A stretch of DNA of 64,000 nucleotides from Marinilabiliales bacterium (GTDB lineage: Bacteria > Bacteroidota > Bacteroidia > Bacteroidales > ML635J-15): NCBI GenBank assembly GCA_002869385.1, contig PKTB01000006.1:124001-188000 (forward strand). Direction: 5' to 3'. Positions 51,601 to 59,615 of this stretch are shown here, piece after piece (within the stretch, counting starts at the first letter, position 1; the number at the start of each line of letters is the position of its first letter). The notes beneath the pieces are model-generated. The model was not told where the DNA came from, did no database searches, and worked only from the letters and a program-made list of their open reading frames with translations. A program made the translations under genes and the position numbers.

Positions 51601-54600
51601 GTTACTGATGACTTAGGTTGTATCGTTACTGCTGACTCTACAATTTATGAACCTGATGAATTAACAAGCAGTGTTTCTGCATTTAATGATGTTAACTGCC
51701 ATGGTGGATCTGATGGTGATATTACTATTGAAGTTTTAGGAGGAACACCTACATATACATATTATTGGGAAGATGAATTTGGCTTAAATATGGGTATAAC
51801 AACTGCAACGGCCTCATCTCTTATCGAAGGGACATATTTTATCACAATAACTGATGATAATGGATGTGGTCCTGTAGAAATCTCACATACAATAAATGAG
51901 CCTGCTGCAGACTTGTCTGTTTCAATAAATGAAGTCAATCAACCTACATGTAATGGTGATTCTGATGGTTCAATTACTGCAATAGCCGCCGGTGGAACAT
52001 TGCCTATAACTAATTATAATTGGGAAATCCCTATAGATTTCTTCAATGGTCAAACCCCTGCAGGACTAGAAGCTGGAAATTATGAAGTAACAATTATTGA
52101 CAATAATGGTTGTACAGCTACAAATACATTTACTCTAAACGAACCTGATATTCTTGATGTCAACATAACTATTAATGAGCCTTCATGTAATGGTGATTAT
52201 GATGGTTCTGCTCTTGCAAGTGGTATCGGAGGAAATGGCACCTATACATATCATTGGGAAAACACATCAGGAGCAACTCTATCTGATATTGACCTTGTAG
52301 ACAACCTTCCTATTGGCACATATTACTTAACTGTAGCAGATATTTTAGGATGTAGCATAGAAACAAATATAATTATTAACCAACCTGATATCCTGGACGC
52401 AAGTTTAAGTGGAACAGATGTATCCACATACGGCAATAATGATGGTTCTGCCACAGCTAATCCGACTGGTGGAACTAACCCATATACTTACGAATGGGAA
52501 AACCAGGCAAATCCGGGTATTATCATCTCCACAGATCAAACTGCAGACAATTTAGTTACAGGAACCTATTGTGTTACAGTTACGGATGATAATCTTTGTA
52601 CTTTTAGTTATTGTATTTTAATTGATCAACCACCTGACCAATTAGCAGGAGTTTTAGCAAATCATGATGATATTTCATGCTATGGATATGACGATGGTAG
52701 TATAACAATAAATGGATATGGTGGCACACCTCCATATATCTGGACATGGGAATATCCTCCTGGAAACGTAATTGGTACAGGTCCAACTATTAGCGACCTC
52801 GAACCTGGAGATTATTATTTTACAATTGCCGACCAACTAGGATACGAATGGGATACCATAATTACAATTTCTGAACCTACAGAATTTGTTTATAACAGTA
52901 TTTCTAATTCTAATGTGTCTTGCAATACTGGTTCTGATGCATATGTAGAAGTCCAAGTAAGTGGAGGAACCGCTGATTATACCTATTCATGGGGAAATAC
53001 AAGTGGTCCAATACCTCAAAACAATGACACTATTTACAATGTTCCTGCTGGTAACTATTCCGTTACAATTAACGATGCAAATGGTTGTGGACCTCTTTAT
53101 GCAAATACAACAGTCACAGAGCCCGATGAGTTAACAATAGATATTAACTTGGTTAATATACCACTATGTAATGGTGATTCAAATGGTGAAATTAGTTGTA
53201 TAGCAAGCGGAGGAACACCTGCTTATACCGATTATTCATGGGCAGTACCAATTGAAACATATACTGGGACAAACCCTAGCGGACTTGCCGCAGGGGATTA
53301 CACTGTTACCGTTACAGACTCAAACTCTTGTACTGCAGAAACTACATATACTTTAAATGAGCCTACTTTACTTGGCGCAGATTTATCTGCAACACAAACT
53401 ACCGGATTTGGATCATCTGATGGTGAAGTTTCTGCGTTTGGTACTGGAGGGACTCCTGTATACAACTATGAGTGGGAAGATCAAGCTAATCCTGGTATAA
53501 TTATATCTACAAATGAAACTGTTGAAAATCTACCAGCTGGAACCTATTGTGTAACAGTTTATGACAATAACCTTTGTGAATATTCAGAATGCATTGAAAT
53601 TGTTGAACCTGAAGAACTTCTAGTTACAATAGATGACACTCAAATAGACTGTAACGGTAATGATAACGGTAGTGTTACTGCAATTGCTACAGGTGGTGTT
53701 CCTGAATATTCATACGAATGGAGAAATAGCAGTAATGTGTTAATCAGTACAGATCAAACTGTGAATAATCTTATTCCGGACACATATTATGTTACTATTA
53801 CTGATAATTATGGATACACTGCGACTGCAAGTGTTGTTATTTCAGAACCAGATGAGATAATTTCTCCTATTGCAACTATTTCTCATGCAAGTTGCTATAA
53901 CTATACAGATGGAAGTGTTACTCTAAACGTTTCAGGTGGTGTAATGGCCTATAATATGACCTGGTATGAGGAAAATACTCCATCAATTATTCTAAGCACA
54001 AACAGTATCTTGAATAATGTTGCTGCTGGAAATTATGTCTTTAGCATGACAGATGCTAACAATTGCCCTCATGACACAACAATAAGCATAACCGAACCTG
54101 AAAGTATAGATATTATTAGCGTAGAAACACACGATTTACCATGTCCTTATGATATAGATACAGGTTGGGCAGTTGTTGATTTTGAAGGAGGAAGCCCTGA
54201 TTACACTTTCACATGGACTGATGAAACAATGACCGATTTAGCTGTAAATAACGATACGATTTTAAATCTAACACCTGGAAACTATACTATAGAGATTAAT
54301 GACGCTAATGGCTGTCCATCAGACACATATGATTTTGAAATACTTATTCCTGAGAGCTTCAACCTAAGTGGAATAACTGATTCTGTAAATTGCTATGATG
54401 GTTCTGATGGAAGTATTGAAGTAACTCTTACTGGTGGGACGCCAGATTATTCTTATTCATGGACACCAGATTTGGGCGATACAAATAACCCCTCAAATTT
54501 AACTGCAAACACATACGATCTTATCATCACAGATGGCAACTCATGTACTATTAACGCAACTTACGAAGTAGGTCAGCCCGATGCTGCTTTAAGTATTATT

Positions 54601-57003
54601 ACTGCATTAACAGATTTTATTTATTGCTATAGCGATACAACAGCTTCAGTACAATTAACTATTAGTGGTGGCACATTAGACTATACAGTTGATTGGGAAA
54701 GTCAAACAGATGAAGGCTCATATACTCTCGATACTGAAGGAAATAGTACAATAGAAAACCTTGGTGCAGGAGATTATACAATAACTGTAACTGACAGCAG
54801 AAATTGTCAAATAACTGATAATATTACAATAGACCAACCAAACGATATCATTTACGAATTTACTGATATTATTGAACCTAGCTGTCATGGTTTTGATGAT
54901 GGTTCGGTAAGTATTTTAGCTAATGGCGGAACAGGGACTCTTAATTATTTATGGGACGAAATGGCTAGTCCTGTAACTCATGAAGACTATAACAATATTA
55001 TTGCAGGATGGCATTATATCACAATTACTGATGCTAACAACTGTCAAAAAGAAGATTCTGTATTTATTGAACAACCAGAGCGTTTAACTTCAAACCTAAC
55101 TGATACGGTCTGTGTATTATGTTATGGTGACACAACTGCTAATACAATGATTAATATTACAGGTGGTACGGTTGACTACTCTACAATCTGGTATAACTCT
55201 TCATACGAAGAAATAGGCAATGATACATGGATATCTAATCTTGGTTCAGGAGAATACTATTTAAGTGTTACAGATGCAAATTCATGTGTTTATGAAGATA
55301 CTTTAATAGTTAGTGAGCCTCCTGCCCTATCAACAATATTAGATTCAATAAATCCTTCGTGCTATATGTATCAGGATGGTAAAATATGGGTTACTGTAAG
55401 TGGTGGTACTCCTGGCTATAATTACGAATGGGATACCCCAGGTGCAATGAATACAGATACTGTTTACAGTGTTCCTGAAGGATGGTGGTTTCTAACAGTT
55501 ACAGACTCTCATTTATGTAGCATAACAGATTCTATCGAACTACTGCATCCGGATGAAATTGAAATTACCGATCTTACAACACATGTTGATTGTGATGCAT
55601 TTATGGGAACATCTACACTTAGTGTAACAGGTGGTACCGAACCTTACTCCTATTTATTGTCAACAGATGATGAAACAGAAATTGTTGTAAACCTTCCGGG
55701 TGGTGAACATCAGGTTCAAGTTACCGATGCTCATAACTGTGTGCAGAATCACACTATAGATGTTCCGGTTGAAGGAAGTCTGGATGTTGAAATCTGGCAA
55801 ACAGAATACATTTTATGCTATGGTGATTATACTGCAGACATCCATGCTGAGGTATACGGACATCCTCCGTTTAGCCACGACTGGAATTATCCATCATTAG
55901 ACACATCGCATTTATATAATATACCAGCAGGTGATTACGAAGTTATTATTACTGATAGTTGGAACTGTGTTGGAGATACTACTTATACCGTAGAACAACC
56001 TGATGAAATTATAATCGAGTTTACTACTCAAAATGTTCTTTGCCGAAACGACTCTACTGCTTGGATAAATACACAAATTACAGGAGGAACCGGCTCATAC
56101 AACCTTAATTGGCAACATACAGATGTTGATAATCCAAATATATATAATTTGCCTGTAGGAACTTATTACCTTGCTGTAACAGACGGAAACGATTGTTTTG
56201 CAAGTAATTCTGTTACAATCACTGAACCTGACTCAGCTCTATTTGCTACTGTAGCTTCAACAGGGACAACATGTTTCGCTTCAAATGACGGACAAGCTAG
56301 TGCACAAGGATTTGGTGGCACACCTCCATACTCCTATCATTGGGCAGGACCATATAATCATATTATTGATACTGCTGTAACAAGTAATAATCTATATCCG
56401 GGTTACTATGAATTGACAGTTTCTGATTATAATAATTGTACATATTACAATAGAGTTCCAATTGAAGAACCCGGCCCGATACAAATAAATATTGCCGAAT
56501 ATATGGGGCCTTCTTGTCTTGGAAATACTGATGGATTTGTTCTTCTAGATTCAATCACCGGAGGTACACCTCCATTCTGGATCAGAGTCTCTGGAAACCA
56601 GATAAGTTGGGAACAACCATCCTTGCTAATTGATAGTCTTGCAGGCGGATCATATCAAATAGATGTTATTGATGCAAATAATTGTATACAATATGGGAAC
56701 TCAGCACTCGTTAATCTTATAGATGCAAATATAGATTGTTTACAAATTCCAGCCGCATTTTCACCAAATGGTGACGGACATAATGATGAATGGCAAATTG
56801 ACAATTTACATATGTTCCCGAAAATATTGATTCAAGTTTACAATCGTTGGGGACAACTTCTTTATGAAGGAGGTGCTTATGATGGATTCTGGGATGGAAC
56901 ATTTAACGGTAATCCTGTTCCAACAGGTTCTTATCTGTATCATATTGATGTTAATATAAATGATTTACCTCCACGGGTAGGAACCGTAACAATTGTGAGG
57001 TAA
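45691..57003 (+). CDS. Giant SprB-repeat adhesin (3770 residues)
   Basis: An uninterrupted 11.3-kb gene. Order: signal peptide (about 1-30), N-terminal domain, a Gly-rich segment (about 220-505) with GGIGGIGG and GGAGGGGGGGG motifs, Ig-like domains (about 560-930), two PKD-like repeats (about 930-1085), about 32 SprB repeats (about 1085-3670, CxGxxDGxxxxxxxGGTxxYxxxWxNG), and a type B CHU_C C-terminal domain (about 3680-3770: AAFSPNGDGHNDEW...VYNRWGQLLYEG). It is followed by two PorP/SprF genes. Expected to be exported by T9SS as a filamentous adhesin for attachment or gliding. Start 45691 or 45712. Confidence 0.92.
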   Translation: MLTKYLKMLKLKTSLLVITTLLLLHFNAFSQCFNPETQKPSYAVNGTNIESNVGTWETIGQNYNAKDFVIFNLKGGFTYEWEVCGNTNFENPNISLFRESQFDTQNLIYTQSGTCASIFYIAPTNQTVSLLISNSDCSSNTTDLILKWRTTCKPSYLTKATTDHGGADWIISADQFVDGDHINVGSFIINSGVTATLSSASFHVEAVDIIINGTIDGNYKGDPGGIGGIGGSTSIGSDGSCSSGGVGQAGTDGSGSGPGFAGGDGLLGGCTSLNCTACTDGYIAGSGGAGSGGGAAHYDDGNISQSGAQAADVNETSAIGGFGGNGPWFASFAYGDDVSESVMQGSGGAGGGGGGGGYTAGTNGGNGGAGGGMVELIASNTVTISATGAIYCNGYDGEAGGNGGYGSLDNSYECFDDGYLESTDNCGACPAIGNYYGSGGAGGGAGGGSGGGILISSADLATILGILEVAGGEGGDAGYPNSTQGACFRNARGGSGGGGGRIKIFRNPCLENQINPTINLLGGLPGASIGGSVERAASGIKLLLDHPSYVPFDEGAIATDQDICVSGVPDPIAVSSVPTGGIGVYTYQWLQCTAADCTNPPVGYTPIGGATSDNYTPPALTGTVYYSLMVQSGSEECREWTEPVIINVHPDPSMSILASENEVCEDEPLSITATVTGGFGSCTIQWQYSDDGGSTWNDVGTGALTYDVPTDVAFTDRQYRATYDCTADGCDFEISNIEIITVAEAPEWDVINVTPPEICLSGEVTFDATITGGLGGTIEWFISPSGAGTWSTVTSPDNPDVGAWDYQPVYTPDGAGCDIDDAPINTVNVVEDPIISISTADTETCENDPLTLNASASGGSVTCSYQWQYWDGASWVNVGTDSDTYILPADSPSVGTTHRCLYTCDGEGCDQAISNELIIVVLENPDVVATADPNPQCYAEPVDLSATASNGTAPYSYVWDNGLGAGQNHTVNQTTNTTYSVTVTDDDGCTAETSVDVVVNELPNVIASATPNPVCANQHVDLTATGSDGTSPYTYEWDNGLGVGQNHTVNTASSTSYTVTVYDDNGCSNENTVNVQVEDIPNLIVTETSQATCGAENGEATATPSGGTAPYDYLWDNGDNSADGIAENLPPGLIGVTVTDDNSCTASGSVTITSPSSIVITTSEITPVTCYGGNNGVGNIDITGGTTPYDVTWTNGTTSGSSSGIGEGNFDITNLTGGLYLIEVTDADNCVETETLTINEPSEITLNTNITIEPDCFNDTDGEAEITVSGGTTNYDITWDNGSVSGSLTGVDGGPHTLTNLDAGTYDVSVTDANTCTASFTFDIIQPDDITITPTMTSEPSCFGFDDGAATVSISGGTLNYDFTWDNGSVNGSMTNVDGGPHSLTDLDVGTYTIIVTDANSCTQSTTLDITEPEEIDITLSLIQDVSCFNGNDGSLSVSITGGVADYDITYDNGSTSGSLINVGTGPNNISGLDYGTYGVSVYDNNGCSSSGSIDIDEPSEILLSASMTTDVSCYGYSDGEGEINVSGGTEPYDLDWDNGTTSGNLTGVLNGTHSISGLTAGTYTVTATDNNSCTITTTFDVTEPPQITNTITITSHANCYGTTDGGFDILISGGTANYNLDWTNGTYSDNLTNVDIGPHHITNIPGGNYSITITDANTCEQIETFTITEPTELLLTENANTNVSCLGVTNGSIEIDINGGTPLYDLTWDNGSTNGSMTDITNGTQNLTDLDAGTYNIVLTDNNGCTTDIDVLIEEPATILELNILNITDASCVGVSDGSAIVEATGGVSPYLYSWDDPNGLNDQITNVTANTYNVTVTDDWNCSVTIPVTIGQPADGLAATYTTTEVSCPGGNDGEIILSPTGGTAPYTYNWDPDVSSTETASGLTVGAYDITINDAGTCELIMSIDVELDPNALSVEFISSDSVSCFGLNNGSLTILASGGQAPYNYLWSNGPNIVTTTGPAGDYTISVTDDLGCIVTADSTIYEPDELTSSVSAFNDVNCHGGSDGDITIEVLGGTPTYTYYWEDEFGLNMGITTATASSLIEGTYFITITDDNGCGPVEISHTINEPAADLSVSINEVNQPTCNGDSDGSITAIAAGGTLPITNYNWEIPIDFFNGQTPAGLEAGNYEVTIIDNNGCTATNTFTLNEPDILDVNITINEPSCNGDYDGSALASGIGGNGTYTYHWENTSGATLSDIDLVDNLPIGTYYLTVADILGCSIETNIIINQPDILDASLSGTDVSTYGNNDGSATANPTGGTNPYTYEWENQANPGIIISTDQTADNLVTGTYCVTVTDDNLCTFSYCILIDQPPDQLAGVLANHDDISCYGYDDGSITINGYGGTPPYIWTWEYPPGNVIGTGPTISDLEPGDYYFTIADQLGYEWDTIITISEPTEFVYNSISNSNVSCNTGSDAYVEVQVSGGTADYTYSWGNTSGPIPQNNDTIYNVPAGNYSVTINDANGCGPLYANTTVTEPDELTIDINLVNIPLCNGDSNGEISCIASGGTPAYTDYSWAVPIETYTGTNPSGLAAGDYTVTVTDSNSCTAETTYTLNEPTLLGADLSATQTTGFGSSDGEVSAFGTGGTPVYNYEWEDQANPGIIISTNETVENLPAGTYCVTVYDNNLCEYSECIEIVEPEELLVTIDDTQIDCNGNDNGSVTAIATGGVPEYSYEWRNSSNVLISTDQTVNNLIPDTYYVTITDNYGYTATASVVISEPDEIISPIATISHASCYNYTDGSVTLNVSGGVMAYNMTWYEENTPSIILSTNSILNNVAAGNYVFSMTDANNCPHDTTISITEPESIDIISVETHDLPCPYDIDTGWAVVDFEGGSPDYTFTWTDETMTDLAVNNDTILNLTPGNYTIEINDANGCPSDTYDFEILIPESFNLSGITDSVNCYDGSDGSIEVTLTGGTPDYSYSWTPDLGDTNNPSNLTANTYDLIITDGNSCTINATYEVGQPDAALSIITALTDFIYCYSDTTASVQLTISGGTLDYTVDWESQTDEGSYTLDTEGNSTIENLGAGDYTITVTDSRNCQITDNITIDQPNDIIYEFTDIIEPSCHGFDDGSVSILANGGTGTLNYLWDEMASPVTHEDYNNIIAGWHYITITDANNCQKEDSVFIEQPERLTSNLTDTVCVLCYGDTTANTMINITGGTVDYSTIWYNSSYEEIGNDTWISNLGSGEYYLSVTDANSCVYEDTLIVSEPPALSTILDSINPSCYMYQDGKIWVTVSGGTPGYNYEWDTPGAMNTDTVYSVPEGWWFLTVTDSHLCSITDSIELLHPDEIEITDLTTHVDCDAFMGTSTLSVTGGTEPYSYLLSTDDETEIVVNLPGGEHQVQVTDAHNCVQNHTIDVPVEGSLDVEIWQTEYILCYGDYTADIHAEVYGHPPFSHDWNYPSLDTSHLYNIPAGDYEVIITDSWNCVGDTTYTVEQPDEIIIEFTTQNVLCRNDSTAWINTQITGGTGSYNLNWQHTDVDNPNIYNLPVGTYYLAVTDGNDCFASNSVTITEPDSALFATVASTGTTCFASNDGQASAQGFGGTPPYSYHWAGPYNHIIDTAVTSNNLYPGYYELTVSDYNNCTYYNRVPIEEPGPIQINIAEYMGPSCLGNTDGFVLLDSITGGTPPFWIRVSGNQISWEQPSLLIDSLAGGSYQIDVIDANNCIQYGNSALVNLIDANIDCLQIPAAFSPNGDGHNDEWQIDNLHMFPKILIQVYNRWGQLLYEGGAYDGFWDGTFNGNPVPTGSYLYHIDVNINDLPPRVGTVTIVR

Positions 57004-57015
57004 TTACGTAATAGT

Positions 57016-57939
57016 ATGAAAATGAAAAGATTTTTAATATATATAATTTTTAGCCTTTTTGGTGCAAGCGCCTTCTCCCAACAGCTTCCATTATATAGTC
57101 AGTACCTTGAGAATAACTATATTTTGAACCCGGGAGTTGCAGGATCTGAGAAGAATTTCTCTACATTAAAGCTAAGTGTACATAAACAATGGATTGGAAT
57201 TCAAGAATCTCCATCAACACAATATGTTAGTTTGCACCATCTACTAGGTAATGATATGATGGGTGTCGGAGGTATGATTTTCCATGATACTTTTGGTCCA
57301 ATTAGAATGATTGGTGTTCAATCAACCTATGCATACCACCTCAAAGTCAACAATAAACTCACAGTTTCATTCGGCATGAATGCTATATTTATGCAATATA
57401 TTTTGCGCATATCTCAGGATGACTTTTATGGATATGAACCAATATTAACGCGTGAAAGAACTAGTTTTACAGTTCCAGATGCTAGTTTTGGTGCATATGC
57501 ATATTCTAAAAATTATTGGGGTGGAATATCAATTATGCACGTTCTACAATCTAAAATGAAAATTACAGGTACCTGGATGGACGATTCAAACAAAATGGTA
57601 AGACATTATTTTGTTATGGGTTGTTATCGTTTTGCTTTTCCAGGACAATATCATTTGGAGATTGAGCCTTCAATTCTTATGAAATTTACTGAAACTACCC
57701 CATTACAAACAGATGTTAACATTAAGCTACATATAAATAAAAGATTTTATGCCGGATTATCAGTTAGAGGTGGAGACTCATTTGTAACCATGTTTGGATT
57801 TACTTTTGAAGACTATTTCTTTGGTATGGCATACGATTGGACATTTAGTGATCTTGCTGCACATACCTCTGGTTCTCAGGAACTTGTTTTTGGCTGGAAT
57901 CTTGGAATTAAAACACGTAAAGGAACCGCTTTTTACTAA
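57016..57939 (+). CDS. PorP/SprF-family outer-membrane protein 2
   Basis: Protein of 307 residues (ATG 57016, or 57022) with signal peptide (about 1-22) and the family motifs QLPLYSQYLENNYILNPGVAGS and KQWIGIQESPSTQYVSLH. It ends with AHTSGSQELVFGWNLG. Same role proposed as for the other copies: an outer-membrane barrel that supports export of the giant adhesin encoded 12 nt upstream. The pair with the third copy shares strong sequence similarity. Confidence 0.9.
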   Translation: MKMKRFLIYIIFSLFGASAFSQQLPLYSQYLENNYILNPGVAGSEKNFSTLKLSVHKQWIGIQESPSTQYVSLHHLLGNDMMGVGGMIFHDTFGPIRMIGVQSTYAYHLKVNNKLTVSFGMNAIFMQYILRISQDDFYGYEPILTRERTSFTVPDASFGAYAYSKNYWGGISIMHVLQSKMKITGTWMDDSNKMVRHYFVMGCYRFAFPGQYHLEIEPSILMKFTETTPLQTDVNIKLHINKRFYAGLSVRGGDSFVTMFGFTFEDYFFGMAYDWTFSDLAAHTSGSQELVFGWNLGIKTRKGTAFY

Positions 57940-57988
57940 AAACTACAATTAATTACGTTTTTTTTGTTGTGCGTATTAAAAAATAGCT

Positions 57989-57996
57989 TAAATTTG
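57989..57996 (+). promoter_or_regulatory. Bacteroidota promoter (TTTG-N22-TAAATTTG)
   Basis: TTTG at 57963-57966 and TAAATTTG at 57989-57996 match the consensus, so the third PorP gene (start 58050) may be transcribed separately from the upstream adhesin operon. Confidence 0.55.
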
Positions 57997-58049
57997 TAAA
58001 CGAGTGAATTTTGTTATTAATTTGATTTTTAAATATTAACCGCCGTCAT

Positions 58050-58967
58050 ATGAAAAGAATATTACTAATTTCTATTTTCTTTTTGTTTGCATTTTCCAGT
58101 TTGCTTAATGCACAGCAACTTCCATTATATAGCCAATATATGATGAACGATTTCTTTATTAACCCTGCTATTGCCGGTAGTAAAGACTATTCGCCTGTTC
58201 TATTAAGTATTCACAAACAATGGATTGTAATCAACGAATCTCCTTCTACACAAACTTTAAGTGGTCATACAATGTTGGAGAATAATAATGTAGGTCTTGG
58301 AGCTATTATTTTTAACGATGACTTTGGGCCTGAGTCTCATATTGGGTTACAAGCAATTTACTCATACCATTTTCATATTGACAGATTAAACAAAATCTCA
58401 CTTTGTTTAGCAGCAATTGCTATGCAATACAAAATGGATCAAAGATTCTTTAATCTAACAATTTATGACGATCCTGCAATTACATATATGGTTGAGAAAA
58501 CTATTGTTCCTGATGCAACATTCGGTGTTTATGCATATGGTAAAAAATATTATGCCGGTATTACTGCTGCACACCTTTTTGAATCAAAACTAAAAATCAA
58601 CAGAAACCTCGATGATAATACAATGGTTCGTAACTATTTCGCTATGGGTGGTTATAAATTCACATTCCCTAATTCACCACAATTTGAAATAGAACCATCA
58701 GTCTTAATTAAGATGACTGAGGTTACTCCTCCTCAATTTGATATTAACATTAAAATGTATTATGAGCAAGATTATTGGTTTGGAATGTCAATTCGTCCAG
58801 AGGACTCATTTATAGCAGCAATTGGTTTCAAACACAAACAATATTACTTCGGTTATGCTTATGACTTTACATTCTCTGATTTATCAGCATACACTTTCGG
58901 ATCACAAGAAATTATCTTTGGTATGAATATCGGAGAAAACACACGTAGAAGTCGTAGCTTCTTCTAG
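58050..58967 (+). CDS. PorP/SprF-family outer-membrane protein 3
   Basis: Protein of 305 residues with signal peptide (about 1-22) and QLPLYSQYMMNDFFINPAIAGS, KQWIVINESPSTQTLSGH and a closing AYTFGSQEIIFGMNIG. It is close in sequence to copy 2 and more distant from copy 1. It has its own promoter-like box, so it may be expressed apart from the adhesin. Same T9SS-partner function is inferred. Confidence 0.9.
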   Translation: MKRILLISIFFLFAFSSLLNAQQLPLYSQYMMNDFFINPAIAGSKDYSPVLLSIHKQWIVINESPSTQTLSGHTMLENNNVGLGAIIFNDDFGPESHIGLQAIYSYHFHIDRLNKISLCLAAIAMQYKMDQRFFNLTIYDDPAITYMVEKTIVPDATFGVYAYGKKYYAGITAAHLFESKLKINRNLDDNTMVRNYFAMGGYKFTFPNSPQFEIEPSVLIKMTEVTPPQFDINIKMYYEQDYWFGMSIRPEDSFIAAIGFKHKQYYFGYAYDFTFSDLSAYTFGSQEIIFGMNIGENTRRSRSFF

Positions 58968-58990
58968 AAAAGTTTAAAACTATATATAAA

Positions 58991-59022
58991 TAAATGCCGG
59001 TTATTGACCGGCATTTATTTTT
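58991..59022. terminator. Terminator overlapping the end of engB
   Basis: TAAATGCCGG and CCGGCATTTA (10-bp stem, 7-nt loop) are followed by a T-rich run on the plus strand. It ends the convergent PorP3 transcript, and on the minus strand its arm encodes the last residues of EngB (INAGQ), so a coding end doubles as a terminator. Confidence 0.85.
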
Positions 59023-59609
59023 GTATTCAAATCTTCTATATAGCTCAATATTTCTTCTTTCACACGCTTTGTAACTGACGAGCTAATAAAGTTTGGTGGT
59101 AATGTCTCCCAGTATTCAGCTAAAGTCTCTCTATATTTATCTATTTGCTTTTTTAATGCGTTGACACCTAGCTTATCAGCTTTAGTAAAAATTATTCCAA
59201 ATGGTACTCCTTTGCTTCCCAACCAATTTATAAACTCCAAGTCTATTTTTTGTGCATCATGTCTACTATCTATTAATACAAATATACTTACAAGATTTTG
59301 TCTATTTAATATATAATCATCGATCATTTTTCTGAATTTTGCCCGCATTTTCTTTGAAATTTTAGCAAATCCATATCCAGGCAAATCAACCAAATACCAA
59401 TTTTCATTTATAATAAAATGATTGATCATTTGTGTTTTACCCGGATTTGATGATATCTTAGCAAGGCTTTTATTATCTGTAATCATATTTATTAATGATG
59501 ATTTACCGACATTTGATCTACCTATAAATGCATACTCATTTAAATCGGGTGACGGACATTTTTTATAGTCCGTATTTGACATTAAAAACTTAGCTGTTTT
59601 AATAATCAT
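59001..59609 (-). CDS. engB: Ribosome biogenesis GTPase EngB (YsxC/YihA)
   Basis: GTPase of 202 residues with normal length and motifs: P-loop GRSNVGKSSLI (about 31-41), G3 DLPGYG, and G4 TKAD. It assists 50S ribosomal subunit assembly. It lies 6 nt after the TlpA-like gene on the minus strand, so probably in one transcript. Its last codons overlap the intrinsic terminator at 58991-59022. Confidence 0.94.
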   Translation of the reverse strand: MIIKTAKFLMSNTDYKKCPSPDLNEYAFIGRSNVGKSSLINMITDNKSLAKISSNPGKTQMINHFIINENWYLVDLPGYGFAKISKKMRAKFRKMIDDYILNRQNLVSIFVLIDSRHDAQKIDLEFINWLGSKGVPFGIIFTKADKLGVNALKKQIDKYRETLAEYWETLPPNFISSSVTKRVKEEILSYIEDLNTKINAGQ

Positions 59610-59615
59610 ATACTT

